A stretch of DNA of 64,000 bases, taken from a bacterium. Lineage in GTDB: Bacteria; Bacillota; Clostridia; Lachnospirales; Lachnospiraceae. Under the pieces are notes generated by a model, which was not told the origin of the DNA, ran no database searches, and was given only the letters and a program-made list of their open reading frames with translations. The stretch is from positions 124,001-188,000 of the forward strand of contig JAMPGX010000001.1 in the NCBI GenBank assembly GCA_023663725.1. The letters run 5' to 3'. The position numbers and the translations under genes are program-made. Below are positions 57,867-64,000 of this stretch, in pieces; position 1 is the stretch's first letter; the number at the start of each line of letters is the position of its first letter.

Positions 57867-60140
57867 CTACACTTTTTTTAGTTTTGCAAAAGATGCGTAC
57901 ATGATTTTTTGCCCTGCCTGCTCAAAGACCACCGTAACCTTATAGTCTCTGGGTTCACGGGATATCTGCGTCACGGTGCCTTCGCCGTATTTCAGGTGAC
58001 GCACGCGATCCCCCTCTTGATACTCCAGTTCTCCCGGTGTCTTCATGCTGTCGCCCCTGGTAATGCCGGCGATCCTGTTCAGGTCACTGATCCCCTGGGC
58101 GATATAGGGTTTGTTCTCACTCGGTGTCGTGCGGGGCCGCAGGATAGCCTTGGGGCGAAAATCCTTAACGGGAACAGCCCCCTCATAGACATCTGGCATC
58201 CGTGTGCGGGGAGCCCTATTGTCCAGCAGCTCAGGCGGAATCTCCTGCACAAAACGGCTCACCGGATTGTACTGGTTCTCCCCGCGCACCATGCGGCTGC
58301 GGGCGCAGGTCAGAGTCAGCTCCTCCATTGCCCTGGTGATGCCCACATAGGCGAGTCTTCGCTCCTCCTCCAGATCTCCCGGGTCGTCTGAGGTGATACA
58401 CATATAGCTGGGAAACAGACCGTCCTCCATACCAACCAGATACACAAAGGGGAATTCCAGTCCCTTGGCGCTGTGCAGCGTCATCAGCAGGATGCGGTCG
58501 CTCCCGCTCTCCAGGCTGTCAATATCCGCCACCAGTGCAATCTCCTCCAGAAACTCGCTCATGGATATCTCATCATGGGTCTGTTCATAGAACAAAGCCC
58601 TGTTAATGAATTCCTCTACATTCTCCATGCGGTCATTGGCGTCCTCGTCGTCGAGCTCCTGCAGATACTCTTCATATTTGATGGTATCCATGATCTCATG
58701 AATCATATCCACCACGCCATAATACTTCGCCTTGGCCCTAAATACCTGAATCATCTTCACAAAAGGCTCCAGCTTGATGGCCGCCCTGCCCAGACTGGTA
58801 ATCTGTTCCATCTGCTCCAATGCCTGCCAGAACGTGATTCCCCGCATATCTGCATAGCTCTGCACCTTGTCCAGCGTGGCATTGCCAATGCCACGTTTCG
58901 GTACATTGATAATCCGCTTTACCGCCAGATCATCCCTGCCGTTGTCAATCGTCTTCAGATAAGCCAGGATATCCTTGATCTCCCGACGGGCGTAGAAATT
59001 GATTCCCCCTACGATATTGTAGGGCATACCGTCCGTTACCAGCCGCTCCTCCAGCGCCCGCGACTGAGCGTTGGTGCGGTAGAGTATGGCGCAGTCGCCA
59101 TAGCGGATATCTCCTTTTCTCACCCGCGCCGCGATATCGTCTGAGATATACTCCGCCTCCTCATAGCCGTTGTCAAACTGGCGGAAATGAATCCTGCTGC
59201 CCTCTTCCCTGGCCGTCCACAGCGTCTTCTCCTTGCGCCCCCTGTTGTTGCGTATCACGGCGTTGGCCGTATTCAGAATATTGCCGGTAGAACGGTAATT
59301 CTGCTCCAGCTTGATGACCTTAGCCTCCGGATACACCTTCTCGTAATCCAGAATATTGCGGATATTGGCGCCGCGGAACTTGTAGATAGACTGATCGTCA
59401 TCCCCCACCACGCAGAGATTGCGGTACTTGTCCGCCAACAGCCGGATCAGCTCAAACTGCGCGGTGTTGGTGTCCTGATACTCATCCACCATGATATAGT
59501 GGAATCGCTCCTGATATTGATTCAATACCTCCGGACAGCTTTTAAAAAGCTCGACCGTCATTACCAATAGATCGTCGAAATCCAGGGCGTTGCTCTTTTT
59601 CAGTTCCCGCTGGTATTCCTTGTAAGCCCCCGCTATCTTTTTTCTCTGATAATCGCCCATGGCCTGCAGCTCATACTCTGTGGGAGAGATAAGCTCATTT
59701 TTAGCAGTGGAGATGGCGGACAGCACCGACCGCTCCTTCAGCGTCTTAGAGTCGATCATCTGTCTCTTGCACACGTCCTTGATCACGGACTTCTGATCGT
59801 CCGTATCATAGATCGTAAAATGATTGTCATACCCCAGCCGGTCAATATGTCTGCGCAGGATTCTCACACAGGTGGAATGAAATGTAGACACCCACACCTG
59901 GTCTGCGCCGAAACCCACAATATTGTCCACCCGCTCCCGCATCTCCCCGGCGGCCTTGTTCGTAAAAGTGATCGCCAGAATATTCCAGGGATTGATACCC
60001 AACTCGTCGATCAGATAGGCAATCCGGTGAGTCAGTACCCTCGTCTTGCCGGAGCCGGCGCCCGCCAACAGCAGCAGAGGCCCCTCCGTCGTCATGACAG
60101 CCTCTTTTTGTTCTTTATTCAATGTGTCATAGATACTCAT
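57867..60140 (-). CDS. pcrA: ATP-dependent DNA helicase PcrA (UvrD/Rep family)
   Basis: 757 aa from ATG at 60140 (MSIYDTLNKEQKEAV), the usual family start; the frame is open to 60218 into the upstream gene. 3'-5' helicase for repair and removal of blocks to replication. Motifs in order: LLLLAGAGSGKTRVLTHRIAYL (Walker A), WNILAITFTNKAAGEMRERV (Ia), IMVDEYQDTNTAQFELI (II), VVGDDDQSIYKFRGA (III), LEQNYRST (IV), LMTLHSAKGLEFPFVYLVGMEDGLFP (V), and LAYVGITRAMEELTLTCA (VI). The C-terminal Tudor-like domain is present (GDRVRHLKYGEGTVTQI). Confidence 0.97.
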   Translation of the reverse strand: MSIYDTLNKEQKEAVMTTEGPLLLLAGAGSGKTRVLTHRIAYLIDELGINPWNILAITFTNKAAGEMRERVDNIVGFGADQVWVSTFHSTCVRILRRHIDRLGYDNHFTIYDTDDQKSVIKDVCKRQMIDSKTLKERSVLSAISTAKNELISPTEYELQAMGDYQRKKIAGAYKEYQRELKKSNALDFDDLLVMTVELFKSCPEVLNQYQERFHYIMVDEYQDTNTAQFELIRLLADKYRNLCVVGDDDQSIYKFRGANIRNILDYEKVYPEAKVIKLEQNYRSTGNILNTANAVIRNNRGRKEKTLWTAREEGSRIHFRQFDNGYEEAEYISDDIAARVRKGDIRYGDCAILYRTNAQSRALEERLVTDGMPYNIVGGINFYARREIKDILAYLKTIDNGRDDLAVKRIINVPKRGIGNATLDKVQSYADMRGITFWQALEQMEQITSLGRAAIKLEPFVKMIQVFRAKAKYYGVVDMIHEIMDTIKYEEYLQELDDEDANDRMENVEEFINRALFYEQTHDEISMSEFLEEIALVADIDSLESGSDRILLMTLHSAKGLEFPFVYLVGMEDGLFPSYMCITSDDPGDLEEERRLAYVGITRAMEELTLTCARSRMVRGENQYNPVSRFVQEIPPELLDNRAPRTRMPDVYEGAVPVKDFRPKAILRPRTTPSENKPYIAQGISDLNRIAGITRGDSMKTPGELEYQEGDRVRHLKYGEGTVTQISREPRDYKVTVVFEQAGQKIMYASFAKLKKV

Positions 60141-60181
60141 CGTCTTGTCATTCTCCAAATACTGCGGATTCAATCCTTTTC

Positions 60182-60949
60182 CTACTTTTCCACCATTATC
60201 ACATCCGTGAAGTTCCACGCCTTGAGGTTCAACTCCAGCACGGGACTGTCACAGTAGGCACAGGTCTTGGCCCCCAGCGCCGGCAGCGGAGCTCCACAGT
60301 TGGGACACACCATCGCCAGGCCCATATCCGAAGTATTCTCCACCTGCTCCACATCCTGTATGTAGCTGACCTCCACATTATATTTGGCCTGCTCCAGCCT
60401 GTCCTTGCGCCCCTTCACTACAGCGCCGCCCTGCTCCTGATAGTGAATATGCTCCGCCGCCGACTGAAACACTATACTGCAGCGCCCCTTGTCCTTGCGA
60501 TACTTGTGGATCTCAGTTCTGTGAACCTTAATCTTCTCATAGTGCTCCTGTATCTCCGTATTGCGCAGCATACTGATCTTCATGTCCAGCTTATCCCGCA
60601 GCTCCCTTGTTCCCTCCGTCAGCAGATTACTGTTTCCTGCGTCTATGCCACGCAGATAGGAGGTCAACACATTCTGCGCCCGGCTCTTCATCTCCTCCAG
60701 ATGAAACTCCGGGAAATCCCTCATAATGCTGGGCAAGTATAAGCCCGTAGCAGAGGATACGGATTTGGGCGTAGCGGCATATTCCATCTCCATCTTCCGC
60801 ACGCCTTCCTTCACATCCTCCGTCCCGAAGATCATCCGGCTATAGCTTTTGACCGTCCTGCTGATCTTCCGATAAGCCAGATAAATCACACCGGCCAGAA
60901 CAAGCAGCAATACCAGCACAATAATGATTCCGATCATCTTCCCTCTCAT
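60182..60949 (-). CDS. Membrane-anchored protein with C-terminal zinc ribbon
   Basis: 255 aa from ATG at 60949 (GAGGAAAT site). N-terminal membrane helix (about 5-27, IGIIIVLVLLLVLAGVIYLAY). A cytoplasmic helical and beta part (about 70-210) loosely recalls Tim44-like domains (YLPSIMRDFPEFHLEEMKSRAQNVL). A C-terminal zinc ribbon has VCPNCGAPLPALGAKTCAYCD. The function is unknown. It stands 88 bp downstream of the SPFH zinc-ribbon protein on the same strand, and both end in zinc ribbons, so they may act together at the membrane. Confidence 0.75.
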   Translation of the reverse strand: MRGKMIGIIIVLVLLLVLAGVIYLAYRKISRTVKSYSRMIFGTEDVKEGVRKMEMEYAATPKSVSSATGLYLPSIMRDFPEFHLEEMKSRAQNVLTSYLRGIDAGNSNLLTEGTRELRDKLDMKISMLRNTEIQEHYEKIKVHRTEIHKYRKDKGRCSIVFQSAAEHIHYQEQGGAVVKGRKDRLEQAKYNVEVSYIQDVEQVENTSDMGLAMVCPNCGAPLPALGAKTCAYCDSPVLELNLKAWNFTDVIMVEK

Positions 60950-61037
60950 ATTTCCTCTTTCCTGTGTCCTTTGCACAAAGACGCCGGCTCAGCCGAAAAG
61001 CTTTGCCGGCGCCTCTCTATCCTATTCTCATGGATCT

Positions 61038-62390
61038 CTATGACACAATATCGCCATCATCAAATACGTCTCCACACTCCGGACAGAATTTGGGCGGATG
61101 TGCAGGGTCCTCCGGCTCCCAGCCACACTTGTCACACTTGTAGACCGGTGCACCCACAGGCTTCTTGCTGCCGCACTCTGAGCAGAATCTCCCCTGGTTC
61201 ACCGCGCCGCAGCTGCAGGTCCAGCCTGCGTCGTCAGGTTTTTTTTTGCCGCAATCCTCACAGAACTTACCCGTGTTGCCTGCCTTGCCACAGCTACAGG
61301 TCCAGCCCGGAATCGGAGCCTGCGCGCGCGGGGCCATAGTCTGTTGCGCCGGTGCAGCCTGCTGCGCGGGTTGCTGTCCCTGCTGAGCTCCCATGGCAAA
61401 CAGGGAATTGGCGTCGAAGCCGCCCGCCTGATTTGCCAGATTCATACCTGCAAAAGCCATCATCGGACCGGTGGATGTGTTGGAGGCAGCGGCCTTCATA
61501 GCCTCCGCCTGCGCTCCCACCAGAGTGGCGGCCGCCATATTCGCATTGCGCATTACGGCGGTCTTCTGCAGATCCTTGATCATCTTCTCATCTTCGTCTG
61601 GAAGCTTCACACTGTTGAAGCCGATGGAAACAATCTCAATACCCCGCAGATTGCTCCACTTCTCACTGAGCACCTCGTTGAGAGCCGCCGCCATCTGCTC
61701 CGTGTTACCCGCCAGCTCATAGTAGCGGATGCCCATGGCGGATATCTTGGCCAGCGCGGGCTGCAGCGCCGTCAGGAACTCCGTCTTCAATGTGGCAAGC
61801 AACTCGGACTTATTATAGTCCTGTGTCACATTGCCGCACACATTCTTGTAGAACAGCAGGGGATCTGATATCTTGAAGGAGTACTGGCCATTGCACTTGA
61901 CGGAGGTGTCTACGTCAAGGCCGATATTGTTGTCCACCACCCGAAACGGAATGGGGCTGGCCGTGCCAAAGAGATTGTTCATGATCTCCTTGATGTTAAA
62001 GAAGTACACCCTCTGATCCTTACCCGTATTGCCGCCGAAGGTAAAACGCTTGCCGATATTCTTGAACGTGCCCACCACGTTCTCACCCAGGTTGCCATAG
62101 AACAGGCTGGCCTCGGTCGAAGTGTCATAGACGAACTCACCCGCGTCCGCACAGAACTCCACGATCTCCCCCTGATCCACGATGATCATGCACTGCCCCT
62201 CGTTGACAGCGATAATGGAGCCATTGGTGATGATGTTGTCCACTCCCTTATTGCTGTTTTTGTTGTTGGTGCGAACCTTTCCCTTGCTCACCAGCACGTC
62301 GTTGGGAAGCGCATCACAGTAGAAAAACTCTCTCCACTGATCCGCCATCATGCTGCTGATCGCGTCTTTTGCCGCTTTGATTAAGCCCAT
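61038..62390 (-). CDS. SPFH-domain protein with three C-terminal zinc ribbons (YdjI-like)
   Basis: 450 aa. The SPFH/virion-core-like domain covers about 1-310 (EFFYCDALPNDVLVSKGKVRT, GQCMIIVDQGEIVEF, LRGIEIVSIGFNSVKLPDEDE). A Gln/Ala-rich linker follows (about 320-360), then CSCGKAGNTGKFCEDCG, CSCGAVNQGRFCSECG and CDKCGWEP...FCPECG. Bacillus YdjI is the closest recalled relative and is linked to membrane stress with PspA-like YdjF. No pspA homologue is adjacent here. There is no membrane helix, so the SPFH domain may dock on the membrane surface. Confidence 0.85.
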   Translation of the reverse strand: MGLIKAAKDAISSMMADQWREFFYCDALPNDVLVSKGKVRTNNKNSNKGVDNIITNGSIIAVNEGQCMIIVDQGEIVEFCADAGEFVYDTSTEASLFYGNLGENVVGTFKNIGKRFTFGGNTGKDQRVYFFNIKEIMNNLFGTASPIPFRVVDNNIGLDVDTSVKCNGQYSFKISDPLLFYKNVCGNVTQDYNKSELLATLKTEFLTALQPALAKISAMGIRYYELAGNTEQMAAALNEVLSEKWSNLRGIEIVSIGFNSVKLPDEDEKMIKDLQKTAVMRNANMAAATLVGAQAEAMKAAASNTSTGPMMAFAGMNLANQAGGFDANSLFAMGAQQGQQPAQQAAPAQQTMAPRAQAPIPGWTCSCGKAGNTGKFCEDCGKKKPDDAGWTCSCGAVNQGRFCSECGSKKPVGAPVYKCDKCGWEPEDPAHPPKFCPECGDVFDDGDIVS

Positions 62391-62517
62391 ATGTATTTCC
62401 TCCTCAAAATATTTGTTTACAGGTAAAAAAGATCATAGTTTATTTTAACAGATTTCCGGCGATTCCTCAACCGATTTGTGTAACATTTTCAGAAACATTT
62501 TCCAGGAAATATTTTTC

Positions 62518-62546
62518 TTTACAAAACAGCGGGAATCCGATACACT
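62518..62546 (+). promoter_or_regulatory. Promoter of the 161-aa HTH gene
   Basis: TTTACA (62518-62523), 17 bases, TACACT (62541-62546), about 65 bases before the ATG at 62613. Confidence 0.5.
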
Positions 62547-62612
62547 GAAATCAGTTTCTTTTATACCCATATAACCATAAAATTAGTATACATCAACGAG
62601 GACAGACAGACC

Positions 62613-63098
62613 ATGAGTAAAAAAGCCACAAAAGCCGCCGATAACATGTATTATCTCGCACGTTGCGAGGCCGCTGAAAAGAGCGACGACTTCTCCAGCA
62701 GGGAAAAGGCTGCGGAGATCGTCGGCATCGACCGCACCCGCCTTGCCAGGATCGAGCTGGACACTATTGCGCCCTATCCCGAGGAGGTCAAGGCCATGGC
62801 CGAGTCCTACAACACTCCGGAGCTGTGCAATGCCTACTGCGCCAGAGAGTGTCCCATCGGCAGAGACAGCGTCCCTGAGGTCACTATCGACGATTTCGAC
62901 AGGCTGGCGCTGAAGGTCCTGGGCTCCCTGAAGGACATAGACGGACTTCGGGCCTCCCTGATCGCGATATCCGAGGACGGATACATCGACGAGTCCGAGA
63001 GGCCCGCTTTTCAACACATATTGGATTCTCTGGAGAAGATCAGCGCCAACGCCACGGCGCTGCGCCTCTGGGCGGAGAAGAATATCCGCCTCAAATAG
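62613..63098 (+). CDS. XRE-like HTH protein, 161 aa
   Basis: The first 65 residues form a Cro/CI-like HTH: NMYYLARCEAAEKSDDFSSREKAAEIVGIDRTRLARIELDTIAPYPEEVKAMAESYNTPEL. CNAYCARECPIG follows (three close Cys that could bind metal), then a helical C-terminal half without a known domain. It may sense redox state or metal through the Cys cluster; that is a guess. It is convergent with the NMT1-type gene and divergent from the SPFH gene. Confidence 0.8.
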   Translation: MSKKATKAADNMYYLARCEAAEKSDDFSSREKAAEIVGIDRTRLARIELDTIAPYPEEVKAMAESYNTPELCNAYCARECPIGRDSVPEVTIDDFDRLALKVLGSLKDIDGLRASLIAISEDGYIDESERPAFQHILDSLEKISANATALRLWAEKNIRLK

Positions 63099-63110
63099 AT
63101 TCCGCGGCGA

Positions 63111-64000
63111 TTACTTTTTGGCCGCGTTCTCCGCATAGACTGTAGTCACCAGATCCTCGTAGGGAACCCGCTTTTCCAGCACCTTGGAGTCCTCCAGAAT
63201 ATTCTGCAGCAGATCAAAGGAGGACTTCTCGAAGATCAGATTCTCTTTCCAGGTATCCTGATCATAATATCTGGCCACGATAGTCACCAGTGCCTGCTTG
63301 TCGGTCTCCGCGAACTGAGGGGCAATCACGTCCGCGATCTCCTGCGGACTGTGGGACTGCACAAAGTCCATCCCCTTCTGCAGCGCATTGGTAAACGCCT
63401 GGATGGTCTCGCCATTTTGATCGATGTAACTCTTTTTGGCGCTGAATGCCGTATAGGGCACATAGCCGGAATCTTCGCCCAGAGAGGCCACCACATAGCC
63501 GTCCCCCTTCTGTTCCAGCGCGGTGGCGTGAGGCTCAAACTCTACTGTGAAATCCGCGTCCCCGCCGGAGAAGGCCGCCGCCGTAGAGCCAAAGTCAATG
63601 CTCTGATCAATCCGCACATCCGCCGCCGGATCAATATTATTCTTGCGCAGGATATACTCAAACACCATCTGAGGCATCCCACCCGCTCTGCCGCCGAGCA
63701 CATCCTTATCCCTGAGCATATTCCAGGAGAAATCCTCAATCGGCTCCCTGGACACCAGGAAATTGCCAGCCCGCTGCGTCAGCTGGGCAAAATTCACCAC
63801 ATAGTCATCGGTGCCGCCCACATAAGTATAGATCGTGGACTCGCTGCCCATAAATCCGATATCCGCATCGCCGGTCAGCACGGCCGTCATGGTCTTGTCG
63901 GCTCCAAAGCCGGTCACCAATGTCACCTCGAGCCCCTCTTCCCGAAAATATCCCTCCTCGATTGCCACGTACATCGGCGCGTAGAAGATGGAGTGGGCCA
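63111..64000 (-). CDS. NMT1/THI5-type ABC substrate-binding protein (partial, cut by window end)
   Basis: The 3' end is complete; the N-terminus with any signal peptide lies beyond 64000. The frame is open to the edge and reads WAHSIFYAPMYVAIEEGYF at the start. EGLEVTLVTGFGADKTMTAVLTGDADIGFMGSESTIY is typical of ThiY/SsuA-like periplasmic-binding proteins. DVLGGRAGGMPQMVFEYILRKN and AFSGGDADFTVEFEPHATAL follow. Such proteins bring thiamine precursors, sulfonates or nitrate to ABC permeases; the ligand cannot be told. Permease genes would be expected nearby but do not follow it downstream. Confidence 0.87.
   Translation of the reverse strand, partial: AHSIFYAPMYVAIEEGYFREEGLEVTLVTGFGADKTMTAVLTGDADIGFMGSESTIYTYVGGTDDYVVNFAQLTQRAGNFLVSREPIEDFSWNMLRDKDVLGGRAGGMPQMVFEYILRKNNIDPAADVRIDQSIDFGSTAAAFSGGDADFTVEFEPHATALEQKGDGYVVASLGEDSGYVPYTAFSAKKSYIDQNGETIQAFTNALQKGMDFVQSHSPQEIADVIAPQFAETDKQALVTIVARYYDQDTWKENLIFEKSSFDLLQNILEDSKVLEKRVPYEDLVTTVYAENAAKK

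Overview
The window looks like a chromosome segment from a gut-type Clostridia, most likely Lachnospiraceae. This is inferred from three things: the gene order rimP-nusA-ylxR-ylxQ-infB-rbfA-nrnA-truB-ribF; the mix of GH27, GH95 and KDG-pathway genes with GPH and ECF transporters; and moderate GC with Firmicutes-type AGGAGG ribosome binding sites. About 57 protein genes, two tRNA-Leu genes and a large set of dispersed palindromic repeats can be supported. No rRNA, CRISPR array, prophage or transposase gene was seen.

Layout. 0.1-9.1 kb (minus strand): the translation/transcription operon rimP to ribF, with a consensus promoter at 9103-9131 and a hairpin in its leader. 9.1-13.4 kb: a surface-sugar block (glycosyltransferase, FdtA-like ketoisomerase, DegT-type aminotransferase, GDP-fucose synthase) interrupted by a small HTH regulator. 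13.5-17.6 kb: a small coiled-coil protein, tRNA-Leu(CAG), an ECF S-component behind a terminator-bearing leader, an EAL protein with an SseB protein, and tRNA-Leu(AAG). 17.7-25.5 kb: DUF3842, a very large solute-binding lipoprotein, a short DtxR-like regulator, KDG kinase and a fused KDPG aldolase, and a GH27 alpha-galactosidase. 25.6-33.0 kb: a membrane-bound GGDEF/EAL protein, a YfhO protein and a GH95 fucosidase. 33.7-41.0 kb: a glutamine amidotransferase, a DUF2974 hydrolase with an LCP protein, and a sensor kinase/ABC transporter/response regulator set. 41.2-50.7 kb: several regulators, an AlkZ-like protein, a NYN-domain protein, and a TetR/GT-B/GPH transporter operon. 50.9-56.0 kb: a CmpX-like channel, then an accessory island with an unknown protein and receiver pair and a BglI-like restriction-modification system with controller gene. 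56.0-64 kb: RlmD, PcrA, zinc-ribbon/SPFH proteins and a partial NMT1-type binding protein.

The most unusual content is between genes. Three families of palindromic repeats recur. Family A (five copies plus a possible remnant) has terminal inverted repeats close to TAGGCAATTGCRAAAC. Two copies are flanked by direct repeats of 9-11 bp, and four copies carry a nested multi-helix fold in which paired positions change together between copies. Family B (four copies) has ends CTAGTGTACTG. Two copies sit inside family A elements, and two supply the stop codon, in one case also a C-terminal tail, of the gene beside them. Family C (three copies) is a double hairpin of about 65-80 bp. Together they look like non-autonomous mobile elements whose folded form is under selection. 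I know of no description of them, but I could not search.

Limits: all identifications come from reading motifs and recalling families. Substrate specificities are inferences, and repeat boundaries were found by eye.
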